This document shows positions 1 to 13,167 of a stretch of DNA of 64,000 nt, one piece after another. The DNA is taken from the NCBI GenBank assembly GCA_030770545.1, contig CM061093.1, positions 2,406,501 through 2,470,500 on the forward strand, read 5' to 3'. The notes beneath the pieces were generated by a model that saw nothing but the letters and a program-made list of their open reading frames with translations, made no database searches and had not been told where the DNA came from. Positions within the stretch are counted from its first letter, which is position 1. Each line of letters opens with the position of its first letter. The stretch comes from Macropodus opercularis. Its lineage: Eukaryota; Chordata; Actinopteri; Anabantiformes; Osphronemidae. Position numbers and translations under genes: made by a program.

Positions 1-269
1 TTGACTGTGCTATTTGTGTTCCACAAGTGACACGGCATTTGTCCACCAATCGTAGGTTTCGTGATTTCATTGACTATGTCTCTGTGAGTTGAGTTCCTCA
101 GGAGACAAAACAGTGTTTCACCAATCGTAGGTTTCGTGATTTCATTGACTATGTCTCTGTGAGTTGAGTTCCTCAGGAGACAAAACAGTGTTTTACCAAT
201 CATAGGTTTGGTGTTTCAGATGCCTCTGACCTCTAGACCTGACTTCCTCAGGAGACAGAACAGTTGTCT

Positions 270-287
270 ACCAATCGTAGGATTGGT
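270..287. repeat. Dyad at S1/S2 monomer junction
   Basis: ACCAATC and GATTGGT form a perfect 7-bp inverted repeat around the 4-nt loop GTAG. It recurs in nearly every HOR copy. A common variant changes the last C of the left arm to T, which would leave a G-T pair. Confidence 0.85.
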
Positions 288-403
288 GGTTCAATTGAGT
301 CCGTCCTTTAGGAGACAGGTCAGTTGTCAGCCATTCATTGAAACACTTGTTCAAATGATTGTTACTGTGTTGTTTGTGTTCCGGAAGGGACAAAGCATTC
401 GCC

Positions 404-423
404 CACCTATCGGAGGATAGGTG
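404..423. repeat. Dyad at S3/S4 monomer junction
   Basis: CACCTATC and GATAGGTG form a perfect 8-bp inverted repeat around the loop GGAG. Relative to the S1/S2 dyad, an A-T pair in the stem is replaced by T-A on both arms, so pairing is kept. Confidence 0.85.
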
Positions 424-609
424 TTTTTAATAACGCTTTGTTGTTTTTGATTTTGTCAAGGTACAGAGCAGTCGTCGGTGGTTCCATTGACGCCTAGTAC
501 TTGAACTGAGTTACATAGGGAGCAGAGCAGTTGTTCTCCAGTCATTGAGTTGGTGGGTGAAATGTCTCTGGCTCTTTTCCTTGTGTTCCTCAGGTTATAG
601 AGCAGTGGT

Positions 610-631
610 CCACCAGTCGTAGGATTGGTGG
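610..631. repeat. Dyad at S5/S6 monomer junction
   Basis: CCACCAGTC and GATTGGTGG flank the loop GTAG. This gives nine pairs, of which one is G opposite T. It is repeated at the same place in other HOR copies. Confidence 0.75.
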
Positions 632-3600
632 TTCAGATACCTCTGACTTCTTGACCTGACTTCCTCGGCAGACAGAACAGTTGTCCAGCAATCGTAGGTT
701 TGGTGGGTCAACTGACTCGGTTCCGTAGGAGACAGGTCAGTCATAAAGCAATCATTGGATCGGTGTTTCAATGGAATTTGACTGTGCTATTTGTGTTCCA
801 CAAGTGACACGGCATTTGTCCACCAATCGTAGGTTTCGTGATTTCATTGACTATGTCTCTGTGAGTTGAGTTCCTCAGGAGACAAAACAGTGTTTCACCA
901 ATCGTAGGTTTCGTGATTTCATTGACTATGTCTCTGTGAGTTGAGTTCCTCAGGAGACAAAACAATGTTTCACCAATCATAGGTTTGGTGTTTCAGATGC
1001 CTCTGACCTCTAGACCTGACTTCCTCAGGAGACAGAACAGTTGTCTACCAATCGTAGGATTGGTGGTTCAATTGAGTCCGTTCCTTAGGAGACAGGTCAG
1101 TTGTCAGCCATTCATTGAAACACTTGTTCAAATGATTGTTACTGTGTTGTTTGTGTTCCGGAAGGGACAAAGCATTCGCCCACCTATCGGAGGATAGGTG
1201 TTTTTAATAACGCTTTGTTGTTTTTGAGTTTGTCAAGTTACAGAGCAGTCGTCGGTGGTTCCATTGACGCCTACTACTTGACCTGAGTTACAGAGGGAGC
1301 AGAGCAGTTGTTCTCCAGTCATTGAGTTGGTGGGTGAAATGTCTCTGGCTCTATTCCTTGTGTTCCTCAGGTTATAGAGCAGTGGTCCACCAGTCGTAGG
1401 ATTGGTGGTTCAGATACCTCTGACTTCTTGACCTGACTTCCTCGGCAGACAGAACAGTTGTCCAGCAATCGTAGGTTTGGTGGGTCAACTGACTCGGTTC
1501 CGTAGGAGACAGGTCAGTCATAAAGCAATCATTGGATCGGTGTTTCAATGGAATTTGACTGTGCTATTTGTGTTCCACAAGTTACACGGCATTTGTCCAC
1601 CAATCTTAGGTTTCGTGATTTCATTGACTATGTCTCTGTGAGTTGAGTTCCTCAGGAGACAAAACAGTGTTTCACCAATCGTAGGTTTCGTGATTTCATT
1701 GACTATGTCTCTGTGAGTTGAGTTCCTCAGGACACAAAACAGTGTTTCACCAATCGTAGGTTTCGTGATTTCATTGACTATGTCTCTGTGAGTTGAGTTC
1801 CTCAGGAGACAAAACAATGTTTCACCAATCATAGGTTTGGTGTTTCAGATGCCTCTGACCTCTAGACCTGACTTCCTCAGGAGACAGAACAGTTGTCTAC
1901 CAATCGTAGGATTGGTGGTTCAATTGAGTCTGTTCCTTAGGAGACAGGTCAGTTGTCAGCCATTCATTGAAACACTTGTTCAAATGATTGTTACTGTGTT
2001 GTTTGTGTTCCGGAAGGGACAAAGCATTCGCCCACCTATCGGAGGATAGGTGTTTTTAATAACGCTTTGTTGTTTTTGAGTTTGTCAAGGTACAGAGCAG
2101 TCGTCGGTGGTTCCATTGACGCCTACTACTTGACCTGAGTTACAGAGGGAGCAGAGCAGTTGTTCTCCAGTCATTGAGTTGGTGGGTGAAATGTCTCTGG
2201 CTCTTTTCCTTGTGTTCCTCAGGTTATAGAGCAGTGGTCCACCAGTCGTAGGATTGGTGGTTCAGATACCTCTGACTTCTTGCCTGACTTCCTCGGCAGA
2301 CAGAACAGTTGTCCAGCAATCGTAGGTTTGGTGGGTCAACTGACTCGGTTCCGTAGGAGACAGGTCAGTCACAAAGCAATCATTGGATCGGTGTTTCAAT
2401 GGAATTTGACTGTGCTATTTGTGTTCCACAAGTGACACGGCATTTGTCCACCAATCGTAGGTTTCGTGATTTCATTGACTATGTCTCTGTGAGTTGAGTT
2501 CCTCAGGAGACAAAACAATGTTTCACCAATCATAGGTTTGGTGTTTCAGATGCCTCTGACCTCTAGACCTGACTTCCTCAGGAGACAGAACAGTTGTCTA
2601 CCAATTGTAGGATTGGTGGTTCAATTGAGTCCGTTCCTTAGGAGACAGGTCAGTTGTCAGCCATTCATTGAAACACTTGTTCAAATGATTGTTACTGTGT
2701 TGTTTGTGTTCCGGAAGGGACAAAGCATTCGCCCACCTATCGGAGGATAGGTGTTTTTAATAACGCTTTGTTGTTTTTGAGTTTGTCAAGGTACAGAGCA
2801 GTCGTCGGTGGTTCCATTGACGCCTACTACTTGACCTGAGTTACAGAGGGAGCAGAGCAGTTGTTCTCCAGTCATTGAGTTGGTGGGTGAAATGTCTCTG
2901 GCTCTATTCCTTGTATTCCTCAGGTTATAGAGCAGTGGTCCACCAGTCGTAGGATTGGTGGTTCAGATACCTCTGACTTCTTGACCTGACTTCCTCGGCA
3001 GACAGAACAGTTGTCCAGCAATCGTAGGTTTGGTGGGTCAACTGACTCGGTTCCGTAGGAGACAGGTCAGTCATAAAGCAATCATTGGATCGGTGTTTCA
3101 ATGGAATTTGACTGTGCTATTTGTGTTCCACAAGTGACACGGCATTTGTCCACCAATCGTAGGTTTCGTGATTTCATTGACTATGTCTCTGTGAGTTGAG
3201 TTCCTCAGGAGACAAAACAGTGTTTCACCAATCGTAGGTTTCGTGATTTCATTGACTATGTCTCTGTGAGTTGAGTTCCTCAGGAGACAAAACAGTGTTT
3301 CATCAATCGTAGGTTTCGTGATTTCATTGACTATGTCTCTGTGAGTTGAGTTCCTCAGGAGACAAAACAATGTTTCACCAATCATAGGTTTGGTGTTTCA
3401 GATGCCTCTGACCTCTAGACCTGACTTCCTCAGGAGACAGAACAGTTGTCTACCAATCGTAGGATTGGTGGTTCAATTGAGTCCGTTCCTTAGGAGACAG
3501 GTCAGTTGTCAGCCATTCATTGAAACACTTGTTCAAATGATTGTTACTATGTTGTTTGTGTTCCGGAAGGGACAAAGCATTCGCCCACCTATCGGAGGAT

Positions 3601-4860
3601 AGGTGTTTTTAATAACGCTTTGTTGTTTTTGAGTTTGTCAAGGTACAGAGCAGTCGTCGGTGGTTCCATTGACGCCTACTACTTGACCTGAGTTACAGAG
3701 GGAGCAGAGCAGTTGTTCTCCAGTCATTGAGTTGGTGGGTGAAATGTCTCTGGCTCTTTTCCTTGTGTTCCTCAGGTTATAGAGCAGTGGTCCACCAGTC
3801 GTAGGATTGGTGGTTCAGATACCTCTGACTTCTTGACCTGACTTCCTCGGCAGACAGAACAGTTGTCCAGCAATCGTAGGTTTGGTGGGTCAACTGACTC
3901 GGTTCCGTAGGAGACAGGTCAGTCATAAAGCAATCATTGGATCGGTGTTTCAATGGAATTTGACTGTGCTATTTGTGTTCCACAAGTGACACGGCATTTG
4001 TCCACCAATCGTAGGTTTCGTGATTTCATTGACTATGTCTCTGTGAGTTGAGTTCCTCAGGAGACAAAACAATGTTTCACCAATCATAGGTTTGGTGTTT
4101 CAGATGCCTCTGACCTCTAGACCTGACTTCCTCAGGAGACAGAACAGTTGTCTACCAATCGTAGGATTGGTGGTTCAATTGAGTCCGTTCCTTAGGAGAC
4201 AGGTCAGTTGTCAGCCATTCATTGAAACACTTGTTCAAATGATTGTTACTGTGTTGTTTGTGTTCCGGAAGGGACAAAGCATTCGCCCACCTATCGGAGG
4301 ATAGGTGTTTTTAATAACGCTTTGTTGTTTTTGAGTTTGTCAAGGTACAGAGCAGTCGTCGGTGGTTCCATTGACGCCTACTACTTGACCTGAGTTACAG
4401 AGGGAGCAGAGCAGTTGTTCTCCAGTCATTGAGTTGGTGGGTGAAATGTCTCTGGCTCTTTTCCTTGTGTTCCTCAGGTTATAGAGCAGTGGTCCACCAG
4501 TCGTAGGATTGGTGGTTCAGATCCCTCTGACTTCTTGACCTGACTTCCTCGGCAGACAGAACAGTTGTCCAGCAATTGTAGGTTTGGTGGGTGAACTGAC
4601 TCGGTTCCGTAGGAGACAGGTCAGTCATAAAGCAATCATTGGATCGGTGTTTCAATGGAATTTGACTGTGCTATTTGTGTTCCACAAGTGACACTGCATT
4701 TGTCCACCAATCGTAGGTTTCGTGATTTCATTGACTATGTCTCTGTGAGTTGAGTTCCTCAGGAGACAAAACAGTGTTTCAGCAATCGTAGGTTTCGTGA
4801 TTTCATTGACTATGTCTCTGTGAGTTGAGTTCCTCAGGAGACAAAACAGTGTTTCACCAA

Positions 4861-5624
4861 TCATAGGTTTGGTGTTTCAGATGCCTCTGACCTCTAGACC
4901 TGACTTCCTCAGGAGACAGAACAGTTGTCTACCAATCGTAGGATTGGTGGTTCAATTGAGTCAGTACCTTAGGAGACAGGTCAGTTGTCAGCCATTCATT
5001 GAAACACTTGTTCAAATGATTGTTACTGTGTTGTTTGTGTTCCGGAAGGGACAAAGCATTCGCCCACCTATCGGAGGATAGGTGTTTTTAATAACGCTTT
5101 GTTGTTTTTGAGTTTGTCAAGGTACAGAGCAGTCGTCGGTGGTTCCATTGACGCCTACTACTTGACCTGAGTTACAGAGGGAGCAGAGCAGTTGTTCTCC
5201 AGTCATTGAGTTGGTGGGTGAAATGTCTCTGGCTCTTTTCCTTGTGTTCCTCAGGTTATAGAGCAGTGGTCCACCAGTCGTAGGATTGGTTGTTCAGATA
5301 CCTCTGACTTCCTCGGCAGACAGAACAGTTGTCCAGCAATCGTAGGTTTGGTGGGTCAACTGACTCGGTTCCGTAGGAGACAGGTCAGTCACAAAGCAAT
5401 CATTGGATCGGTGTTTCAATGGAATTTGACTGTGCTATTTGTGTTCCACAAGTGACACGGCATTTGTCCACCAATCGTAGGTTTCGTGATTTCATTGACT
5501 ATGTCTCTGTGAGTTGAGTTCCTCAGGAGACAAAACAGTGTTTCACCAATCGTAGGTTTCGTGATTTCATTGACTATGTCTCTGTGAGTTGAGTTCCTCA
5601 GGAGACAAAACAGTGTTTCACCAA
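4861..5624 (+). repeat. 764-bp HOR variant with 13-bp deletion in S6
   Basis: This copy is 13 bp shorter than the n = 2 form. In S6 (near 5300) the segment between two CTGACTTC direct repeats is lost together with one repeat, as expected for slippage or short-homology deletion. The same deletion is seen at 57461-58224 and in the first unit of array B near 41380. Confidence 0.85.
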
Positions 5625-7176
5625 TCATAGGTTTGGTGTTTCAGATGCCTCTGACCTCTAGACCTGACTTCCTCAGGAGACAGAACAGTTGTCTACCAAT
5701 CGTAGGATTGGTGGTTCAATTGAGTCCGTCCATTAGGAGACAGGTCAGTTGTCAGCCATTCATTGAAACACTTGTTCAAATGATTGTTACTGTGTTGTTT
5801 GTGTTCCGGAAGGGACAAAGCATTCGCCCACCTATCGGAGGATAGGTGTTTTTAATAACGCTTTGTTGTTTTTGATTTTGTCAAGGTACAGAGCAGTCGT
5901 CGGTGGTTCCATTGACGCCTAGTACTTGAACTGAGTTACATAGGGAGCAGAGCAGTTGTTCTCCAGTCATTGAGTTGGTGGGTGAAATGTCTCTGGCTCT
6001 TTTCCTTGTGTTCCTCAGGTTATAGAGCAGTGGTCCACCAGTCGTAGGATTGGTGGTTCAGATACCTCTGACTTCTTGACCTGACTTCCTCGGCAGACAG
6101 AACAGTTGTCCAGCAATCGTAGGTTTGGTGGGTCAACTGACTCGGTTCCGTAGGAGACAGGTCAGTCATAAAGCAATCATTGGATCGGTGTTTCAATGGA
6201 ATTTGACTGTGCTATTTGTGTTCCACAAGTGACACGGCATTTGTCCACCAATCGTAGGTTTCGTGATTTCATTGACTATGTCTCTGTGAGTTGAGTTCCT
6301 CAGGAGACAAAACAGTGTTTCACCAATCGTAGGTTTCGTGATTTCATTGACTATGTCTCTGTGAGTTGAGTTCCTCAGGAGACAAAACAGTGTTTCACCA
6401 ATCATAGGTTTAGTGGTTCAGATGCCTCTGACCTCTAGACCTGACTTCCTCAGGAGACAGAACAGTTGTCTACCAATCGTAGGATTGGTGGTTCAATTGA
6501 GTCCGTTCCTTAGGAGACAGGTCAGTTGTCAGCCATTCATTGAAACACTTGTTCAAATGATTGTTACTGTGTTGTTTGTGTTCCGGAAGGGACAAAGCAT
6601 TCGCCCACCTATCGGAGGATAGGTGTTTTTAATAACGCTTTGTTGTTTTTGAGTTTGTCAAGGTACAGAGCAGTCGTCGGTGGTTCCATTGACGCCTACT
6701 ACTTGACCTGAGTTACAGAGGGAGCAGAGCAGTTGTTCTCCAGTCATTGAGTTGGTGGGTGAAATGTCTCTGGCTCTATTCCTTGTGTTCCTCAGGTTAT
6801 AGAGCAGTGGTCCACCAGTCGTAGGATTGGTGGTTCAGATACCTGACTTCTTGACCTGACTTCCTCGGCAGACAGAACAGTCGTCCAGCAATCGTAGGTT
6901 TGGTGGGTCAACTGACTCGGTTCCGTAGGAGACAGGTCAGTCATAAAGCAATCATTGGATCGGTGTTTCAATGGAATTTGACTGTGCTATTTGTGTTCCA
7001 CAAGTGACACGGCATTTGACCACCAATCGTAGGTTTCGTGATTTCATTGACTATGTCTCTGTGAGTTGAGTTCCTCAGGAGACAAAACAGTGTTTCACCA
7101 ATCGTAGGTTTCGTGATTTCATTGACTATGTCTCTGTGAGTTGAGTTCCTCAGGAGACAAAACAGTGTTTCACCAA

Positions 7177-7260
7177 TCATAGGTTTAGTGGTTCAGATGC
7201 CTCTGACCTCTAGACCTGACTTCCTCGGCAGACAGAACAGTTGTCCAGCAATCGTAGGAT
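7177..7260 (+). repeat. Chimeric S1/S6 monomer
   Basis: The left part matches S1 (the TCAGATGCCTCTGACC region) and the right part matches S6 (CGGCAGACAG, TTGTCCAGCAA). It then continues into S2. This indicates exchange or gene conversion between the paralogous monomers S1 and S6. Confidence 0.75.
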
Positions 7261-10200
7261 TGGTGGTTCAATTGAGTCCGTTCCTTAGGAGACAGGTCAG
7301 TTGTCAGCCATTCATTGAAACACTTGTTCAAATGATTGTTACTGTGTTGTTTGTGTTCCGGAAGGGACAAAGCATTCGCCCACCTATCGGAGGATAGGTG
7401 TTTTTAATAACGCTTTGTTGTTTTTGAGTTTGTCAAGGTACAGAGCAGTCGTCGGTGGTTCCATTGACGCCTACTACTTGACCTGAGTTACAGAGGGAGC
7501 AGAGCAGTTGTTCTCCAGTCATTGAGTTGGTGGGTGAAATGTTTCTGGCTCTTTTCCTTGTGTTCCTCAGGTTATAGAGCAGTGGTCCACCAGTCGTAGG
7601 ATTGGTGGTTCAGATACCTCTGACTTCTTGACCTGACTTCCTCGGCAGACAGAACAGTTGTCCAGCAATCGTAGGATTGATGGGTCAACTGACTCGGTTC
7701 CGTAGGAGACAGGTCAGTCATAAAGCAATCATTGGATCGGTGTTTCAATGGAATTTGACTGTGCTATTTGTGTTCCACAAGTGACACGGCATTTGTCCAC
7801 CAATCGTAGGTTTCGTGATTTCATTGACTATGTCTCTGTGAGTTGAGTTCCTCAGGAGACAAAACAGTGTTTCACCAATCGTAGGTTTCGTGATTTCATT
7901 GACTATGTCTCTGTGAGTTGAGTTCCTCAGGAGACAAAACAATGTTTCACCAATCATAGGTTTGGTGTTTCAGATGCCTCTGACCTCTAGACCTGACTTC
8001 CTCAGGAGACAGAACAGTTGTCTACCAATCGTAGGATTGGTGGTTCAATTGAGTCAGTTCCTTAGGAGACAGGTCAGTTGTCAGCCATTCATTGAAACAC
8101 TTGTTCAAATGATTGTTACTGTGTTGTTTGTGTTCCGGAAGGGACAAAGCATTCGCCCACCTATCGGAGGATAGGTGTTTTTAATAACGCTTTGTTGTTT
8201 TTGAGTTTGTCAAGGTACAGAGCAGTCGTCGGTGGTTCCATTGACGCCTACTACTTGACCTGAGTTACAGAGGGAGCAGAGCAGTTGTTCTCCAGTCATT
8301 GAGTTGGTGGGTGAAATGTCTCTGGCTCTATTCCTTGTGTTCCTCAGGTTATAGAGCAGTGGTCCACCAGTCGTAGGATTGGTGGTTCAGATACCTCTGG
8401 CTTCTTGACCTGACTTCCTCGGCAGACAGAACAGTTGTCCAGCAATCGTAGGTTTGGTGGGTCAACTGACTCGGTTCCGTAGGAGACAGGTCAGTCACAA
8501 AGCAATCATTGGATCGGTGTTTCAATGGAATTTGACTGTGCTATTTGTGTTCCACAAGTGACACGGCATTTGTCCACCAATCGTAGGTTTCGTGATTTCA
8601 TTGACTATGTCTCTGTGAGTTGAGTTCCTCAGGAGACAAAACAGTGTTTCACCAATCGTAGGTTTCGTGATTTCATTGACTATGTCTCTGTGAGTTGAGT
8701 TCCTCAGGACACAAAACAGTGGTTCACCAATCGTAGGTTTTGTGATTTCATTGACTATGTCTCTGTGATTTGAGTTCCTCAGGAGACAAAACAATGCTTC
8801 ACCAATCATAGGTTTGGTGTTTCAGATGCCTCTGACCTCTAGACCTGACTTCCTCAGGAGACAGAACAGTTGTCTACCAATCGTAGGATTGTTGGTTCAA
8901 TTGAGTCCGTTCCTTCGGAGACAGGTCAGTTGTCAGCCATTCATTGAAACACTTGTTCAAATGATTGTTACTGTGTTGTTTGTGTTCCGGAAGGGACAAA
9001 GCATTCGCCCACCTATCGGAGGATAGGTGTTTTTAATAACGCTTTGTTGTTTTTGAGTTTGTCAAGGTACAGAGCAGTCGTCGGTGGTTCCATTGACGCC
9101 TACTACTTGACCTGAGTTACAGAGGGAGCAGAGCAGTTGTTCTCCAGTCATTGAGTTGGTGGGTGAAATGTCTCTGGCTCTTTTCCTTGTGTTCCTCAGG
9201 TTATAGAGCAGTGGTCCACCAGTCGTAGGATTGGTGGTTCAGATCCCTCTGACTTCTTGACCTGACTTCCTCGGCAGACAGAACAGTTGTCCAGCAATCG
9301 TAGGTTTGGTGGGTCAACTGACTCGGTTCCGTAGGAGACAGGTCAGTCATAAAGCAATCATTGGATTGGTGTTTCAATGGAATTTGACTGTGCTATTTGT
9401 GTTCCACAAGTGACACGGCATTTGTCCACCAATCGTAGGTTTCTTGATTTCATTGACTATGTCTCTGTGAGTTGAGTTCCTCAGGAGACAAAACAATGTT
9501 TCACCAATCATAGGTTTGGTGTTTCAGATGCCTCTGACCTCTAGACCTGACTTCCTCAGGAGACAGAACAGTTGTCTACCAATCGTAGGATTGGTGGTTC
9601 AATTTAGTCAGTTCCTTAGGAGACAGGTCAGTTGTCAGCCATTCATTGAAACACTTGTTCAAATGATTGTTACTGTGTTGTTTGTGTTCCGGAAGGGACA
9701 AAGCATTCGCCCACCTATCGGAGGATAGGTGTTTTTAATAACGCTTTGTTGTTTTTGAGTTTGTCAAGGTACAGAGCAGTCGTCGGTGGTTCCATTGACG
9801 CCTACTACTTGACCTGAGTTACAGAGGGAGCAGAGCAGTTGTTCTCCAGTCATTGAGTTGGTGGGTGAAATGTCTCTGGCTCTTTTCCTTGTGTTCCTCA
9901 GGTTATAGAGCAGTGGTCCACCAGTCGTAGGATTGGTGGTTCAGATACCTCTGACTTCTTGACCTGACTTCCTCGGCAGACAGAACGGTTGTCCAGCAAT
10001 CGTAGGTTTGGTGGGTCAACTGACTCGGTTCCGTAGGAGACAGGTCAGTCATAAAGCAATCATTGGATCGGTGTTTCAATGGAATTTGACTGTGCTATTT
10101 GTGTTCCACAAGTGACACGGCATTTGTCCACCAATCGTAGGTTTCGTGATTTCATTGACTATGTCTCTGTGAGTTGAGTTCCTCAGGAGACAAAACAGTG

Positions 10201-13167
10201 TTTCATCAATCGTAGGTTTCGTGATTTCATTGACTATGTCTCTGTGAGTTGAGTTCCTCAGGAGACAAAACAATGTTTCACCAATCATAGGTTTGGTGTT
10301 TCAGATGCCTCTGACCTCTAGACCTGACTTCCTCAGGAGACAGAACAGTTGTCTACCAATCGTAGGATTGGTGGTTCAATTGAGTCCGTTCCTTAGGAGA
10401 CAGGTCAGTTGTCAGCCATTCATTGAAACACTTGTTCAAATGATTGTTACTATGTTGTTTGTGTTCCGGAAGGGACAAAGCATTCGCCCACCTATCGGAG
10501 GATAGGTGTTTTTAATAACGCTTTGTTGTTTTTGAGTTTGTCAAGGTACAGAGCAGTCGTCGGTGGTTCCATTGACGCCTACTACTTGACCTGAGTTACA
10601 GAGGGAGCAGAGCAGTTGTTCTCCAGTCATTGAGTTGGTGGGTGAAATGTCTCTGGCTCTATTCCTTGTATTCCTCAGGTTATAGAGCAGTGGTCCACCA
10701 GTCGTAGGATTGGTGGTTCAGATACCTCTGACTTCTTGACCTGACTTCCTCGGCAGACAGAACAGTTGTCCAGCAATCGTAGGTTTGGTGGGTCAACTGA
10801 CTCGGTTCCGTAGGAGACAGGTCAGTCATAAAGCAATCATTGGATCGGTGTTTCAATGGAATTTGACTGTGCTATTTGTGTTCCACAAGTGACACGGCAT
10901 TTGTCCACCAATCGTAGGTTTCGTGATTTCATTGACTATGTCTCTGTGAGTTGAGTTCCTCAGGAGACAAAACAGTGTTTCACCAATCGTAGGTTTCGTG
11001 ATTTTATTGACTATGTCTCTGTGAGTTGAGTTCCTCAGGAGACAAAACAATGTTTCACCAATCATAGGTTTGGTGTTTCAGATGCCTCTGACCTCTAGAC
11101 CTGACTTCCTCAGGAGACAGAACAGTTGTCTACCAATCGTAGGATTGGTGGTTCAATTGAGTCAGTTCCTTAGGAGACAGGTCAGTTGTCAGCCATTCAT
11201 TGAAACACTTGTTTAAATGATTGTTACTGTGTTGTTTGTGTTCCGGAAGGGACAAAGCATTCGCCCACCTATCGGAGGATAGGTGTTTTTAATAACGCTT
11301 TGTTGTTTTTGAGTTTGTCGAGGTACAGAGCAGTCGTCGGTGGTTCCATTGACGCCTACTACTTGACCTGAGTTACAGAGGGAGCAGAGCAGTTGTTCTC
11401 CAGTCATTGAGTTGGTGGGTGAAATGTCTCTGGCTCTATTCCTTGTGTTCCTCAGGTTATAGAGCAGTGGTCCACCAGTCGTAGGATTGGTGGTTCAGAT
11501 ACCTCTGACTTCTTGACCTGACTTCCTCGGCAGACAGAACAGTTGTCCAGCAATCGTAGGTTTGGTGGGTCAACTGACTCGGTTCCGTAGGAGACAGGTC
11601 AGTCATAAAGCAATCATTGGATCGGTGTTTCAATGGAATTTGACTGTGCTATTTGTGTTCCACAAGTTACACGGCATTTGTCCACCAATCGTAGGTTTCG
11701 TGATTTCATTGACTATGTCTCTGTGAGTTGAGTTCCTCAGGAGACAAAACAATGTTTCACCAATCATAGGTTTGGTGTTTCAGATGCCTCTGACCTCTAG
11801 ACCTGACTTCCTCAGGAGACAGAACAGTTGTCTACCAATCGTAGGATTGGTGGTTCAATTGAGTCAGTTCCTTAGGAGACAGGTCAGTTGTCAGCCATTC
11901 ATTGAAACACTTGTTCAAATGATTGTTACTGTGTTGTTTGTGTTCCGGAAGGGACAAAGCATTCGCCCACCTATCGGAGGATAGGTGTTTTTAATAACGC
12001 TTTGTTGTTTTTGAGTTTGTCGAGGTACAGAGCAGTCGTCGGTGGTTCCATTGACGCCTACTACTTGACCTGAGTTACAGAGGGAGCAGAGCAGTTGTTC
12101 TCCAGTCATTGAGTTGGTGGGTGAAATGTCTCTGGCTCTTTTCCTTGTGTTCCTCAGGTTATAGAGCAGTGGTCCACCAGTCGTAGGATTGGTGGTTCAG
12201 ATACCTCTGACTTCTTGACCTGACTTCCTCGGCAGACAGAACAGTTGTCCAGCAATCGTAGGTTTGGTGGGTCAACTGACTCTGTTCCGTAGGAGACAGG
12301 TCAGTCATAAAGTAATCATTGGATCGGTGTTTCAATGGAATTTGACTGTGCTATTTGTGTTCCACAAGTGACACGGCATTTGTCCACCAATCGTAGGTTT
12401 CGTGATTTCATTGACTATGTCTCTGTGAGTTGAGTTCCTCAGGAGACAAAACAGTGTTTCACCAATCGTAGGTTTCGTGATTTCATTGACTATGTCTCTG
12501 TGAGTTGAGTTCCTCAGGAGACAAAACAGTGTTTCACCAATCATAGGTTTGGTGTTTCAGATGCCTCTGACCTCTAGACCTGACTTCCTCAGGAGACAGA
12601 ACAGTTGTCCACCAATCGTAGGATTGGTGGTTCAATTGAGTCCGTTCCTTAGGAGACAGGTCAGTTGTCAGCCATTCATTGAAACACTTGTTCAAATGAT
12701 TGTTACTGTGTTGTTTGTGTTCCGGAGAGGACAAAGCATTCGCCCACTTATCGGAGGATAGGTGTTTTTAATAACGCTTTGTTGTTTTTGAGTTTGTCAA
12801 GGTACAGAGCAGTCGTCGGTGGTTCCATTGACGCCTACTACTTGACCTGAGTTACAGAGGGAGCAGAGCAGTTGTTCTCCAGTCATTGAGTTGGTGGGTG
12901 AAATGTCTCTGGCTCTATTCCTTGTATTCCTCAGGTTATAGAGCAGTGGTCCACCAGTCGTAGGATTGGTGGTTCAGATACCTCTGACTTCTTGACCTGA
13001 CTTCCTCGGCAGACAGAACAGTTGTCCAGCAATCGTAGGTTTGGTGGGTCAACTGACTCGGTTCCGTAGGAGACAGGTCAGTCATAAAGCAATCATTGGA
13101 TCGGTGTTTCAATGGAATTTGACTGTGCTGTTTGTGTTCCACAAGTGACACGGCATTTGTCCACCAA

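Larger units (their letters stand above)
200..976 (+). repeat. Reference HOR unit with monomers S1-S9 (n = 2, 777 bp)
   Basis: Monomer limits in this unit: S1 200-274 (75), S2 275-334 (60), S3 335-409 (75), S4 410-541 (132, apparently two fused parts, 410-474 and 475-541), S5 542-616 (75), S6 617-691 (75), S7 692-751 (60), S8 752-826 (75), S9 827-901 and 902-976 (75 each). Most monomers open with TCNTAGGNTTGGTG or a variant and end CACCAA, CACCAG or AGCAA. S1/S6, S2/S7, S3/S8 and S5/S9 are the closest pairs by eye. S2 and S7 lack about 15 bp relative to the 75-bp monomers. Confidence 0.9.

Noticed and set aside
827..976. CENP-B box in monomer S9 (TTTCGTGATTTCAT)
   Set aside because: Matches only the TTCG part. 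The CGGG half of the box is absent.
768..980. Recurrent minus-strand ORFs with a 25-residue repeat (MIGETLFCLLRN type) and plus-strand 70-codon ORFs throughout the arrays
   Set aside because: They follow from a 75-bp monomer with no stop in that frame and from all monomers being multiples of three. They recur once per satellite unit with no start context or codon-level constraint, and indels and stops in other units are tolerated.
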